Under the pieces are notes generated by a model. That model worked only from the letters and a program-made list of their open reading frames with translations. It did no database searches and was not told the DNA's origin. Of a stretch of 64,000 bases of DNA, positions 1 to 10,429 are shown piece after piece (positions within the stretch are counted from its first letter, which is position 1; every line of letters starts with the position of its first letter). Source of the stretch: Rhizobiales bacterium CCH10-E5 (GTDB lineage Bacteria; Pseudomonadota; Alphaproteobacteria; Rhizobiales; Beijerinckiaceae); assembly GCA_001556125.1 (NCBI GenBank), contig LSIG01000210.1, positions 27,808 through 91,807 of the forward strand, in the 5' to 3' direction. The translations under genes were made by a program, and so were the position numbers.

Positions 1-39
1 CAGGCCGAAGCGAAAGCCCCCTGATCGACGCGACACGCC

Positions 40-996
40 TCAGACGAGGCGCGCGGCAACCAGCTTGCGCAGTGCGCGCAGGTCCTTGACGAAGCCGCGG
101 ATGCCCTCAGCGAGCTTTTCCGTCGCCATCGCATCTTCATTGAGCGCGAAGCGGAAAGCCCTCTCGTCGAGATGAAGACGAGCCGGCGCCTCGCGCGGCG
201 TATCGGGAGAGAGTTTGCGCGGCAGCTCGCCGGTCGCGGCGGCGAGTTCATCGAGCAGAGCCGGACCGATCGTCAACCGGTCACAGCCGGCGAGCGCCTC
301 GATCTCGCCGGTGTTGCGGAAGGACGCGCCCATCACGACCGTGCCGATTCCGTGGGCCTTGTAGTAGTCGTAAATCGTGCGGACCGACACCACGCCCGGA
401 TCGGTCTCCGCGGTATAGGGCCCACCGCCCGCCCTGACGTGCCAGTCGAGGATTCGCCCGACGAAGGGCGAGATCAGAAAGGCCTTGGCGTCGGCACAGG
501 CGACGGCCTGCGGCAGGCTGAACAGCAGCGTCAGATTGCAGTCGATGCCCTCGGCCTGCAGGACCCTGGCAGCCTGGATGCCCTCCCAGGTCGAGGCGAT
601 CTTGATCAGGATACGGTCCTTATGGATCCCCCGCTCCTGATACGCGGCAATGATGGCGCGTGCCTTATCGATCGTCGCCTGCGTGTCGAAGGAGAGATCG
701 GCATCGACCTCCGTCGAAACCCGACCAGGGACGATCTTCGTCAGCTCGGCGCCGAAGGTCACGGCCAGCCGGTCGCAGACGGCATGGACCGTCGATTCAC
801 CCCCGCCAGACTTCTTGCCCCAGGTCACGGCCTCCTCGACCAGATCGGCATAGGCCGGCGTCTCGACAGCCTTGAGGATCAGGGTCGGATTGGTCGTGCA
901 ATCGACGGGCTTCAGCCGGCGGACCGCTTCGATGTCGCCGGTATCGGCAACGACAGTGGTCATCTGGCGGAGCTGGTCGAGCTTTGAGGCAGTCAT
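40..996 (-). CDS. tal: Transaldolase
   Basis: Transaldolase of the non-oxidative pentose phosphate pathway; it moves a dihydroxyacetone unit between sugar phosphates in the cytoplasm. The 318-residue length matches TalB-type enzymes. The N-terminus has the DTGD...TTNPTL strand. The Schiff-base lysine falls at residue 132 in [10 protein letters not shown], followed by the conserved CNLTLLFS segment and the SPFVGRI phosphate-binding motif. The gene is alone on the minus strand and divergent from the ABC gene at 1189. Family assignment is secure; the TalB-like subclass is inferred from length and motif spacing. Confidence 0.96.
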   Translation of the reverse strand: MTASKLDQLRQMTTVVADTGDIEAVRRLKPVDCTTNPTLILKAVETPAYADLVEEAVTWGKKSGGGESTVHAVCDRLAVTFGAELTKIVPGRVSTEVDADLSFDTQATIDKARAIIAAYQERGIHKDRILIKIASTWEGIQAARVLQAEGIDCNLTLLFSLPQAVACADAKAFLISPFVGRILDWHVRAGGGPYTAETDPGVVSVRTIYDYYKAHGIGTVVMGASFRNTGEIEALAGCDRLTIGPALLDELAAATGELPRKLSPDTPREAPARLHLDERAFRFALNEDAMATEKLAEGIRGFVKDLRALRKLVAARLV

Positions 997-1188
997 GTCG
1001 GTCCTGTGGAAGGCTGGTCGTGGAGCCCGAAAGTGGGACGGCGGGGTGGAAGGGTCAACCCGGCAACGCGAAGAGCAGCGCCCACATCCGTGACAGCCGG
1101 GCAGATGACGACGCTTTCATGGATATGTCATATGCGCAGACTACCGCCAGCGCAGGCCCCGTTCCGGGCATCCGCAAAGGAGACCTCC

Positions 1189-2190
1189 ATGCGCTTCAAG
1201 GCGTTCCCCCGCGCCCTCGCCACCGGCCTCTTCGCCAGCTTTTCGGCCGCGTTCCTGCTTGCAGGCCAGGCCGCAGCGGTCGAAGGCAAGCTCGTCCTCT
1301 ACACGAGCCAGCCCAACACCGACGCCCAGCAGACCATCGACGCTTTCAAGGCCAAGCATCCCAAGGTCGAGATCAGCTTCGTGCGCGACGGGACGCCGCG
1401 CGTCATGGCGAAACTGCGGGCCGAGTTCGAGGCGGGCGCGCCCCAGCCCGACCTGCTGCTGATCGCGGACGCGGTCACCATGGAAGGCCTCAAGAAGGAA
1501 GACCGCCTGCTGGCGCATGACAAGGCCGACATCTCGGCCTACCCCGCCGGCGTGCACGACAAGGCGAAGTTCTGGTTCGCGACCAAACTGATCACCACGG
1601 GCATCGTCTACAACACCAAGGCGCCGCTGAAGCCGTCGAGCTGGCTCGACCTGACGAAGCCCGAAGCGAAGAACCTCGTCGCGATGCCCAGCCCGCTCAA
1701 TTCGGGTGCGGCGATGATCCACACGATCACGCTCAGCAGCAACCTTCCGACCGGCTGGGGCTTCTATGAGGCGCTGCAGAAGAATGGCGCCCTCGCTGCC
1801 GGCGCCAATGGCGACATCCTCCGCCAGGTCGCCACGGGCGAGAAGCTCTACGGCATGATCGTCGACTTCATGCCGATTCGCGAGAAGGCCAAGGGCGCAC
1901 CGGTCGAGTTCGTCTTCCCGAGCGAGGGCGTCTCGGCCGTGAGCGAGCCGGTGGCGATCCTGAAGACCAGCAAGAATCCCGAAGCCGCCAAGGCCTTCGT
2001 CGACTTCCTGCTGTCGAAGGAGGGCCAGGAACTCGCCCTCAAGCAGGGCTATGTCGCGGCCCACCCGGACGTCGCCCTGCCGGCCGGATACCCCGCCTGC
2101 AGCGCGATCAAGCTGATGCCGTTCGATGCCGCCAAGGCGCTGGCCGACGAACCCGCCGCCCGCAAGCGCTTCAGCGCGATCTTCGAGTGA
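1189..2190 (+). CDS. ABC transporter periplasmic substrate-binding protein (iron/phosphonate-type, family 1)
   Basis: A 333-residue exported binding protein. I chose the ATG at 1189 because AAAGGAG lies just upstream (1176-1182) and the protein then opens with a normal Sec signal peptide ending near AGQAAA. The mature part begins LVLYTSQPN, typical of the FbpA/AfuA and 2-aminoethylphosphonate binding-protein group. The paired tyrosines that bind iron in FbpA are not evident after SPLNSGAA, so a phosphonate, polyamine or other small ligand is as likely as Fe(III). It overlaps the next gene (GTG inside its TGA region), so the two form one transcript. Ligand unknown. Confidence 0.85.
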   Translation: MRFKAFPRALATGLFASFSAAFLLAGQAAAVEGKLVLYTSQPNTDAQQTIDAFKAKHPKVEISFVRDGTPRVMAKLRAEFEAGAPQPDLLLIADAVTMEGLKKEDRLLAHDKADISAYPAGVHDKAKFWFATKLITTGIVYNTKAPLKPSSWLDLTKPEAKNLVAMPSPLNSGAAMIHTITLSSNLPTGWGFYEALQKNGALAAGANGDILRQVATGEKLYGMIVDFMPIREKAKGAPVEFVFPSEGVSAVSEPVAILKTSKNPEAAKAFVDFLLSKEGQELALKQGYVAAHPDVALPAGYPACSAIKLMPFDAAKALADEPAARKRFSAIFE

Positions 2191-3932
2191 CGCTCGCCGC
2201 CCAGACCGGATGGCGCGAGGCGCCGGGCCGCCCGTCCTGGCGACACCCCGCCCTGCCGGCGGGGCTGGGGCTGCCGGTACTGGTCGCCGCCATCGCGTTC
2301 CTGCTGGGCGGCGTGCCCTTCCTGCGTCTGGCGGGGGCCGCCCTCGCGCCTGGCGGGCAGTTCGCGCCCGCCGACGCCCTTGCCCTGCTCGCCAGCCGCT
2401 CGGCAATCAATGCGACGCTGCACACGCTCGAGACGGCCGGACTCTCGGCGCTCGGCGCGCTCCTGATCGGCGGCGCGGCGGCGATCCTGCTGAGCGTCAC
2501 CGACATGCGCGGCAAGAGGCCGATCGCCTTCGCCCTCGTCTTCTCGATGATGATCGCGCCGCAGGTTGCCGCGCTCGCTTTTCTCAGCCTGTTCGCGCCG
2601 CAATCACCGATCCTGGCGCTGATCGGCCTCGCCCCGCCTCCGGGCACGCCGAACCCGCTGCTCGGTCGAGGCGGGATCGCGCTGGTCATGGCGCTGCACC
2701 ACGCCCCGCTCGTCGCCATCACGCTCTGGACCGGGCTGCGCAGCGTGCCTCATTCGCTGATCGAGGCCGCCCAGATGGAGGGCGCGGGACCGGCGACCAT
2801 CATCGGCCGCGTGCTGCTGCCGGTGCTGCGTCCGCAGATCATCGCCGCGGCGCTGCTCGCCTTCGTGGCCGGCATCGGCAATTTCGGGATTCCCGCGCTG
2901 CTCGGCCTGCCGGTGAACTATCTGACGCTGCCGACGCTGATCTACCGGCGCCTGTCGAGCTTCGGTCCGGCCGGCCTGCCGGACGCCGCCGCACTCTCGA
3001 TCCTCGTCGGGCTGGTCGCGGCGCTGGGCATTGCGGCCGGCATGCTGGCGACGCGGCGGGCCGGCGGCAAGGTCGAGATCGAGCGGCCGCTCGAGCCGTT
3101 CTGGACGCTCGGCCGGGCGCGGCCCTTCGTCACCGGCGCGCTATTGCTCCTGCTCGCAGTCAAGCTCGGCCTGCCCTTCCTGGCTCTGCTGGCAGAGGCG
3201 CTGACGCCGGCGCTCGGTGTCGCCCTGACTTGGCAGAGCCTGACCTTCGAGAAATTCGCCGAGGTTCTGCTGCGGCAGGACGTGACGATGCGGGCCTTTC
3301 GCAACTCCTTCCTCTTCGCCGGCAGCGCCGCGCTGATCCTGGCGCTCGGCTCGATTGCCTTCGCCTATGCCTTGGAGCGGCGGATGGGGAAGCTGCGCCG
3401 TATCGTCGAGGCGGTGATCGAGCTGCCCTATGCGCTGCCGGGCGTGGTGCTCGCCATCGCCTGCATCCTGATGTTCCTGAAGCCGCTGCCGCTGCTGGGC
3501 GTGAGCATCTACGCCACACCCTTCATCATCCTCTTCGCCTATCTCGCGCGCTTCCTGCCGCTGGCGCTGAAGGCGCCGCTGGCCGCCATGGCGCAGATCG
3601 AGGCGCATCACGAAGAGGCGGCGCGGCTCGACGGCGTGACGCTCTGGCAGATGCTGCGCTTCATCGTGGCGCCCATCCTCGCCCCGGCAGCGGTGGTGAG
3701 TGCGCTGATGGTGTTCCTCGTGGCCTTCAACGAGCTGACCGTCTCGGCCCTGCTCTGGTCGTCAGGCACCGAAACACTCGGCGTGGTGCTTTTCTCTCTC
3801 AAGGAAGCGGGTCTCGCCGGCGAGGCGGCGGCCGTCGCGATCAGCGCCTCGGTCGTGATCCTCGCCGCGATGCTGACGCTCGACCGGCTGGCGAAGCGGT
3901 TTCCCGGCAACGTTCTGCCCTGGCGAATCTAG
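2187..3932 (+). CDS. ABC transporter permease, fused double domain (FbpB-like)
   Basis: A 581-residue inner-membrane permease with two tandem binding-protein-dependent permease domains, as in FbpB/AfuB and PhnU-like importers. About 12 hydrophobic segments are visible. EAA loops that dock the ATPase occur in both halves (IEAAQMEGAG, then HHEEAARLDGVT). The GTG start at 2187 overlaps the stop of the binding-protein gene, which implies translational coupling. The expected third gene, the ATPase, is missing: the next gene is a LysR regulator on the opposite strand, so the transporter must borrow an ATPase encoded elsewhere. Confidence 0.88.
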   Translation: MTLAAQTGWREAPGRPSWRHPALPAGLGLPVLVAAIAFLLGGVPFLRLAGAALAPGGQFAPADALALLASRSAINATLHTLETAGLSALGALLIGGAAAILLSVTDMRGKRPIAFALVFSMMIAPQVAALAFLSLFAPQSPILALIGLAPPPGTPNPLLGRGGIALVMALHHAPLVAITLWTGLRSVPHSLIEAAQMEGAGPATIIGRVLLPVLRPQIIAAALLAFVAGIGNFGIPALLGLPVNYLTLPTLIYRRLSSFGPAGLPDAAALSILVGLVAALGIAAGMLATRRAGGKVEIERPLEPFWTLGRARPFVTGALLLLLAVKLGLPFLALLAEALTPALGVALTWQSLTFEKFAEVLLRQDVTMRAFRNSFLFAGSAALILALGSIAFAYALERRMGKLRRIVEAVIELPYALPGVVLAIACILMFLKPLPLLGVSIYATPFIILFAYLARFLPLALKAPLAAMAQIEAHHEEAARLDGVTLWQMLRFIVAPILAPAAVVSALMVFLVAFNELTVSALLWSSGTETLGVVLFSLKEAGLAGEAAAVAISASVVILAAMLTLDRLAKRFPGNVLPWRI

Positions 3933-3972
3933 CCCATAGTCGAACTGACGAGCCGCATCGCAGCCCGAGCGA

Positions 3973-4896
3973 TCAAGCCGGCGACGCCGCCGCCTGTGTC
4001 TCGCCCATCAGCAGGGCGCGGTTCGCCTTGGCCTCGCGGACGATGAAATCGACGATCGCCCGGACGCGGGCCACGTCCTTCAGATCGGCATGGACGAGCA
4101 TCCAGAAGGAGCGCGTGATCGAGACCGTCTCGGGCAGCACCGGCACCAGCCTCGGCTCGTCCGCCGCCATGAAGTGGTGGATCACGCCGATACCCGCTCC
4201 GGAGACGACAGCGTTCATTTGCGCCAGCACGCTCGAACTCTGCACCTGGGCGCGGAGGCCCTTGGCGATTTCGTCGAGATAGTCGAGTTCGGGGGTGAAG
4301 ATCAGATCGTCGATGTAACCGACGATGCGGTGGGCGAAGAGATCCTCCGGCTTCGTCACGGGCGGCATGGCGTCGAGATAATCCCGGCTTGCATAGAGGC
4401 CGAGGCGGTAGTCCGAGAGCTTGCGCGCGACGACCTTGCCCTCCTTGGGCGGCGCGAGCGTGATCGCGACATCGGCCTCGCGCTTCGAGAGCGAGAGCAG
4501 CCGGGGCATGGCGATGAGCTGGAGTTCGAGGCCGGGATAGACGCCGGCGAGCTTGGCCAGTCGCGGTGCGAGGAAGACCGTGCCGAAGCCGTCCGGCGCG
4601 CCGATCCGGACCGTGCCGGCCAGCGCCATGTCGGCGCCGCCGATGTCGCTCTGGATCGCCAGCGCATCGGTTTCCATGTTCTCGGCGCGGACCAGCAGAC
4701 GCTCGCCATGCGCCGTCAGCGTATAGCCCTGCGGGCGCCGCTCGAAGAGCTTGGCCTTGAGCGATTCCTCGAGCGAGGTGATGCGACGCGAAACGGTGGC
4801 GTGATCGGCGCCCAGGCGCCGGGCGGCGGCGGTCAGGCGGCCGGAGCGGGCCACGGCGAGGAAAAAGCGCAGATCATCCCAGTCGAACCGCTCCAT
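3973..4896 (-). CDS. LysR-family transcriptional regulator
   Basis: A 307-residue regulator. The N-terminal winged helix-turn-helix (about residues 1-60) reads LTAAARRLGADHATVSRRI, followed by a LysR effector-binding domain. A longer frame reaches 4926, but the ATG at 4896 has GGGGAG about seven bases upstream and begins MERFDWDDLRFF, the usual LysR opening. The gene is divergent from mmsA at 5021 with a 124-base gap, so control of the valine-catabolic genes and itself is the simplest guess. Convergent with the ABC permease. Effector unknown. Confidence 0.92.
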   Translation of the reverse strand: MERFDWDDLRFFLAVARSGRLTAAARRLGADHATVSRRITSLEESLKAKLFERRPQGYTLTAHGERLLVRAENMETDALAIQSDIGGADMALAGTVRIGAPDGFGTVFLAPRLAKLAGVYPGLELQLIAMPRLLSLSKREADVAITLAPPKEGKVVARKLSDYRLGLYASRDYLDAMPPVTKPEDLFAHRIVGYIDDLIFTPELDYLDEIAKGLRAQVQSSSVLAQMNAVVSGAGIGVIHHFMAADEPRLVPVLPETVSITRSFWMLVHADLKDVARVRAIVDFIVREAKANRALLMGETQAAASPA

Positions 4897-5020
4897 CGCC
4901 ACTCCCCGGTATTTGCTTTTCCGCACGCCGTCGGCTCAGCAGTCGCTATAGCCGTGCGCAAACAGGAATGGTAGGGGAGAGCGGAATTTCGAGCCATCAC
5001 CATTGGTAGGGGAGGACGCG

Positions 5021-6517
<1,497 letters not shown>

Positions 6518-6524
6518 GAACGAC

Positions 6525-6562
6525 CACCTCCCTTGCTATCATCTTTGATAGCAAGGGAGGTG
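6525..6562 (+). promoter_or_regulatory. Perfect 17-bp inverted repeat, probable toxin-antitoxin operator overlapping the antitoxin RBS
   Basis: Arms 6525-6541 and 6546-6562 are perfectly complementary around the loop TCTT. The core reads TTGCTATCA-TCTT-TGATAGCAA. The right arm contains GGGAGG (6555-6560), the Shine-Dalgarno sequence of the antitoxin that starts at 6567. As DNA it is a good ribbon-helix-helix operator; as I recall, the gonococcal FitAB site uses TGCTATCA/TGATAGCA half-sites. As RNA it would hide the RBS. No T-run follows, so it is unlikely to be a simple terminator for mmsA. Confidence 0.8.
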
Positions 6563-6566
6563 TGGC

Positions 6567-6824
6567 ATGGGCAATCTGCTGATCCGCGATGTCGAGGAGG
6601 CGGTGGTGCGGCGACTGAAGCTCAAGGCCGAACTCAACGGGACATCACTGCAGCACGAAGCCAGCCTCGCGTTGACGCGTGGTGCTCCGCTGACCGGCGC
6701 GGATCGGAAGGCTCTGTTCGAGAAGTTCGAGCGCGAACACGGCTTCCCGAAAGTGAACATAAGCGGGGCCGAAATCGTCCGAGAGATCCGCGATGAAGCG
6801 GACGATTGGGACCGCGATCTGTGA
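6567..6824 (+). CDS. FitA/VapB-type ribbon-helix-helix antitoxin
   Basis: An 85-residue protein. The N-terminus MGNLLIRDVEEAVVRRLKLK has the strand-helix pattern of FitA-like (Arc-type) antitoxins, where LLIRDV is the DNA-contacting beta strand. The C-terminal tail (EIVREIRDEADDWDRDL) is acidic and would wrap the toxin. Its stop overlaps the ATG of the PIN toxin at 6824 (TGATG). Predicted to autoregulate through the palindrome at 6525-6562. The module lies inside the valine operon. Confidence 0.88.
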   Translation: MGNLLIRDVEEAVVRRLKLKAELNGTSLQHEASLALTRGAPLTGADRKALFEKFEREHGFPKVNISGAEIVREIRDEADDWDRDL

Positions 6825-7228
6825 TGATCGTCGACACCAGCGTGCTGTTCGACGCGGTGGTCGATGGCCCTCGCAGTCACACTGCAAGGACGGCCATGGC
6901 TGAGGTAGAGACCTTGTTGGCGCCGGACCTGATCCGCATCGAGTTGGCCAATGCATTGACGCGATCGGTCCGGCGCAACGCCGTTACGTCTGCGTTCGCG
7001 CGTGCCGCTTACGATTTCGCAGAAGGGCTCGTGCCGATCGAACCAAGCGTGCCGGAGGTTTCGCGTGCGCTCGAGTTGTCGCTGGAACTCGTCCATCCGT
7101 GCGCAGACTGTCTTTTTTTGGCCTTTTCGGAAAGGCGCGGCGCTCGCCTCGCCACCTCCGATGCGCAGTTCGCACGCAAGCTCGCTGGCACGGGCTACGC
7201 CCGTCTGATCCATCTGATCGAGGCTTGA
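6824..7228 (+). CDS. VapC/FitB-family PIN-domain toxin ribonuclease
   Basis: A 134-residue PIN nuclease. The acidic metal site is complete: Asp in [10 protein letters not shown], Glu in IRIELANAL, and aspartates in CADCLFLA and ATSDAQF. I use the ATG at 6824, which overlaps the antitoxin stop; an upstream ATG at 6806 lies inside the antitoxin frame without its own signal. Cleavage target unknown. The stop at 7228 is only four bases before the acyl-CoA dehydrogenase ATG, so toxin and catabolic gene probably share a transcript. Confidence 0.9.
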   Translation: MIVDTSVLFDAVVDGPRSHTARTAMAEVETLLAPDLIRIELANALTRSVRRNAVTSAFARAAYDFAEGLVPIEPSVPEVSRALELSLELVHPCADCLFLAFSERRGARLATSDAQFARKLAGTGYARLIHLIEA

Positions 7229-7232
7229 CCCT

Positions 7233-8387
7233 ATGACCGCCTTCGCCCTCTCCGAAGATCAGCTCGCCATTCAGGGCATGGCCACCGCCTTCGCCGCCGA
7301 GACGCTCGCGCCCAACGCGATGCGCTGGGACGAGGAGAAGCATTTCCCCGTCCCTGAAATGCGCCAGGCGGCGGCGCTCGGCATGGGCGGCATCTACATC
7401 GCCGAGGATGTCGGGGGCTCCGGCCTCACGCGGCTCGATGCGGCGCTGATCTTCGAGGCGCTCTCGACCGGCTGCCCGACGGTGGCGGCCTATATCTCGA
7501 TCCACAACATGTGCGCCTGGATGATCGACCGCTACGGCTCGGCCGAGCAGCGGGCGGCCTTCCTGCCGAAGCTCTGCACGATGGAGCATCTGGCGAGCTA
7601 CTGCCTGACCGAGCCCGGCGCCGGCTCGGACGCCGCCGCGCTCAAGACGAAGGCGGTCCGCGACGGCGACCATTACATCCTCGACGGGCAGAAGCAGTTC
7701 ATCTCGGGCGCCGGCGTCTCCGACCTCTATGTCGTGATGGTGCGCACCGGCGAGGCCGGCCCCTCGGGCATCTCGACCCTCGTCGTCGAGAAGGGCACGC
7801 CCGGCCTTTCCTTTGGCGCCAACGAGAAAAAGATGGGCTGGAACGCCCAGCCGACCCGCGCCGTGATCTTCGAGAACTGCCGCGTTCCCGTCGCCAACCG
7901 GCTGGGACCCGAGGGCATCGGCTTCAAGATCGCGATGGCGGGGCTGGATGGCGGGCGCCTCAACATCGGGGCCTGCTCGCTCGGCGGCGCGCAAAGCGCG
8001 CTCGACAAGGCGCTGGCCTATGCACAGGAGCGCAAGGCCTTCGGCTCGCGCATCGCGGATTTCCAGGCGTTGCAGTTCAAGCTCGCCGACATGGCCACGG
8101 AGCTGGAGGCCGCGCGCAGCCTGCTCTGGCGGGCTGCGGCGGCGCTCGACGCCAAGACGCCGGACGCCACCAAGCTCTGCGCGATGGCCAAGCGCGTCGC
8201 GACCGATACGGGCTTCACCGTCGCCAACGAGGCGCTGCAGATCCATGGCGGCTATGGCTATCTCGCCGATTACGGGATCGAGAAGATCGTCCGCGATCTG
8301 CGCGTCCACCAAATCCTCGAAGGCACCAACGAGGTGATGCGGATGATCGTGGCGCGCGGGCTGGTCGGCCGGGCGAAGGGGAATTGA
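7233..8387 (+). CDS. Acyl-CoA dehydrogenase, probable isobutyryl-CoA dehydrogenase
   Basis: A 384-residue flavoprotein of the short-chain acyl-CoA dehydrogenase type. Visible are [15 protein letters not shown] (FAD/substrate loop), [21 protein letters not shown], and the catalytic glutamate 363 in [12 protein letters not shown] near the C-terminus. Placement between mmsA and mmsB points to isobutyryl-CoA to methacryloyl-CoA in valine catabolism; the exact acyl chain cannot be fixed from sequence. It starts four bases after the PIN toxin, and its own RBS region lies within the toxin gene. Confidence 0.92.
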   Translation: MTAFALSEDQLAIQGMATAFAAETLAPNAMRWDEEKHFPVPEMRQAAALGMGGIYIAEDVGGSGLTRLDAALIFEALSTGCPTVAAYISIHNMCAWMIDRYGSAEQRAAFLPKLCTMEHLASYCLTEPGAGSDAAALKTKAVRDGDHYILDGQKQFISGAGVSDLYVVMVRTGEAGPSGISTLVVEKGTPGLSFGANEKKMGWNAQPTRAVIFENCRVPVANRLGPEGIGFKIAMAGLDGGRLNIGACSLGGAQSALDKALAYAQERKAFGSRIADFQALQFKLADMATELEAARSLLWRAAAALDAKTPDATKLCAMAKRVATDTGFTVANEALQIHGGYGYLADYGIEKIVRDLRVHQILEGTNEVMRMIVARGLVGRAKGN

Positions 8388-8395
8388 AACGCGGC

Positions 8396-8470
8396 GTCAT
8401 TCTCAGGCGGAGCGAAGCGCAGACCCGAGAATCTCTGTCATGAGCTGGTCGGCTCAAGGCCGACCATGAC
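8396..8470. repeat. Short dispersed repeat with GTCAT...ATGAC ends
   Basis: Between the acyl-CoA dehydrogenase and mmsB. It starts GTCATTCTCAGGCGG and ends CGACCATGAC, so the termini are inverted (GTCAT / ATGAC). The interior contains CCGAGAATCTCTGTCATGAG and a small GGTCGGCTCAAGGCCGACC hairpin. This matches a class of palindromic intergenic repeats common in Rhizobiales genomes. It is related in style, not identical, to the copy at 50571-50665. It lies within the transcribed spacer of the valine operon. Confidence 0.65.
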
Positions 8471-8495
8471 GTCGCAACCAACAGGAGAAACGACC

Positions 8496-9383
8496 ATGAC
8501 CAGCATCGCCTTCATCGGCCTCGGCAATATGGGCGGCCCGATGGCCGGGAACCTCGTCAAGGCTGGGCATGAGGTCCACGCCTTCGATCTGGTTCAGGCG
8601 TCGAAGGACGCCGCGGCCGAACTCGGCGTCTTGATTGCCGGCTCGGCGCAGGAGGCCGTCGCGGGCGCCGAGGTCGTCGTCACGATGCTGCCGGCCGGCA
8701 AGCATGTGCTCGCCGTCTGGAGCGACGTGCTGCCCCGCGTGAAGAACGGTGCCCTGATCATCGACTGCTCGACCGTCGATGTCGAAAGCGCACGCAAGGC
8801 GCATGGGCTGGCCGGCGAACGCGGTTGCCTCTCGCTCGACGCTCCGGTCTCTGGCGGCACGGGCGGGGCCAAGGGCGGCACGCTGACCTTCATGGTCGGC
8901 GGCTCCGAGGAGGCCTTCGCGCTGGGTGAGCCGATCCTGAAGGCGATGGGCCGGCGCATCGTGCATTGCGGCGCCGCGGGCAACGGCCAGGCCGCCAAGA
9001 TCTGCAACAACATGATCCTCGGCATCTCGATGATCGGCGTGTCGGAGGCCTTCGTCCTGGCGGAGAAGCTAGGCCTGCCGCATCAGGCGCTGTTCGACGT
9101 CGCTTCGACCTCGTCGGGCCAGTGCTGGTCGCTGACGACCTATTGCCCGGTGCCGGGCCCGGTGCCGACCTCGCCGGCCAACAACGAGTACAAGCCCGGC
9201 TTCGCCTCGGCCCTGATGCTGAAGGACCTCAAGCTCTCGCAGGAGGCCGCCCAGGCCGCCGGTGCGTCCACGCCGCTCGGCGCCGCCGCGACGCAGCTCT
9301 ACGGGCTGCACAATGCCTGGGGCGAAGGCGGCACCGATTTCTCGGCCATCGTCCATCTGCTGCGCGGCCGCAGCGCCTCGTAA
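8496..9383 (+). CDS. mmsB: 3-hydroxyisobutyrate dehydrogenase
   Basis: NAD-dependent oxidation of 3-hydroxyisobutyrate to methylmalonate semialdehyde, the substrate of MmsA. The protein has 295 residues from the ATG at 8496 (AGGAG at 8483-8487); a GTG- or ATG-led longer frame from 8466 lacks an RBS. The N-terminal GLGNMGGPMAGNL dinucleotide fold, the DAPVSGGTGGAKGGTLTFMVGG block and catalytic lysine 168 in GQAAKICNNM are all present. It completes the valine set with mmsA and the acyl-CoA dehydrogenase. Confidence 0.95.
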   Translation: MTSIAFIGLGNMGGPMAGNLVKAGHEVHAFDLVQASKDAAAELGVLIAGSAQEAVAGAEVVVTMLPAGKHVLAVWSDVLPRVKNGALIIDCSTVDVESARKAHGLAGERGCLSLDAPVSGGTGGAKGGTLTFMVGGSEEAFALGEPILKAMGRRIVHCGAAGNGQAAKICNNMILGISMIGVSEAFVLAEKLGLPHQALFDVASTSSGQCWSLTTYCPVPGPVPTSPANNEYKPGFASALMLKDLKLSQEAAQAAGASTPLGAAATQLYGLHNAWGEGGTDFSAIVHLLRGRSAS

Positions 9384-9426
9384 GCGTGCTTGCGCGAGGG
9401 CGTGAGCCGGGTTTAGGACGGAGGGC

Positions 9427-10383
9427 ATGAACGACGCCTCCCGTCCCCGCGAACGCTCGGCCCTCACCGGCTTCGCCGTCAACAAGCTCGACCGGCGCGA
9501 GGATCTGCGCAACAACCCCGATGCCGTCAACGCGCTACGCCACCGCTCGGATACGCGCATCGCCGTCGTCGCCGGTGAGACGCCGATCCTGAAGAAGCTC
9601 GACGGCGAGGCGCTCTCGATCTGGTTCAGCCATGGCGAGACGCAGTCGCTCGGCGACGGGCTGGAGGAGGCCTTCCTCGGCCTGGCGCCCGATGGCGCCC
9701 CGCGTTTCGGGCGCCTGCTGGACCGGGCGCAGGCGGATGTACTGCGGGCGCGGCCCGAACTGGTTGTCACGGATCTGCGCTCGGTCGCGCTCAAGCGGCT
9801 GGTCCCGGAGGACGAGGTCGGCCCGCTCGGCCAGGCCAAGGCGCTGCTGGACTGGCATGCGCGCCACCGCTTCTGCGCCCAGTGCGGCGGACCGACCCAT
9901 CTCGGCGCCTCGGGCTGGAAGCGCGAATGCAGCGCCTGCGGCGCCCAGCACTTCCCGCGTACCGACCCGGTCGTGATCATGCTGGTGACGCGCGGCGAGA
10001 GCTGCCTGCTGGCGCGCCAGGCGCGTTTCGCGCCGGGGATGTATTCCTGCATCGCCGGCTTCGTCGAGCCGGGCGAGACCTTCGAGGACGCGGTGCGCCG
10101 CGAGAGCTGGGAGGAGGCCGGCCTGCGCGTCGGCACCGTCCGCTACATCGCCTCGCAGCCCTGGCCCTTCCCCTCCTCGCTGATGATCGGCTGCATCGCG
10201 GAGGCGCTGAACGACGAGATCGTGCTCGACATGACCGAGCTCGAGGCCGGGCGCTGGTTCACCCGCGACGAGGCGCTGGCGATGCTGGACGGCACCCATC
10301 CCGAGGGCTTCACCAGCCCGCAGCATCTCGCGATCGCCAACACGCTACTGCGAGCCTGGGCGGTCGAGGGCGAGACGGCTTGA
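9427..10383 (+). CDS. nudC: NAD(+) diphosphatase / NAD-RNA decapping hydrolase
   Basis: A Nudix hydrolase that splits NAD(H) to NMN(H) and AMP and, in characterised homologues, removes NAD caps from RNA. It has 318 residues, longer than E. coli NudC because of an extended N-terminal domain. Four zinc-ribbon cysteines (FCAQCGG and ECSACG), the Nudix box from residue 211 (GFVEPGETFEDAVRRESWEE) and the family signature SQPWPFPSSLM identify it. It is a single gene, 43 bases after mmsB. Confidence 0.95.
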   Translation: MNDASRPRERSALTGFAVNKLDRREDLRNNPDAVNALRHRSDTRIAVVAGETPILKKLDGEALSIWFSHGETQSLGDGLEEAFLGLAPDGAPRFGRLLDRAQADVLRARPELVVTDLRSVALKRLVPEDEVGPLGQAKALLDWHARHRFCAQCGGPTHLGASGWKRECSACGAQHFPRTDPVVIMLVTRGESCLLARQARFAPGMYSCIAGFVEPGETFEDAVRRESWEEAGLRVGTVRYIASQPWPFPSSLMIGCIAEALNDEIVLDMTELEAGRWFTRDEALAMLDGTHPEGFTSPQHLAIANTLLRAWAVEGETA

Positions 10384-10429
10384 TCAGGAGCGATCGGTAG
10401 AGCGCCTTCTCAGCAGGGATCCTAGGTCA

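Noticed and set aside
6525..6562. Palindrome as a rho-independent terminator of mmsA
   Set aside because: There is no T-run after either arm and the right arm carries the antitoxin RBS.
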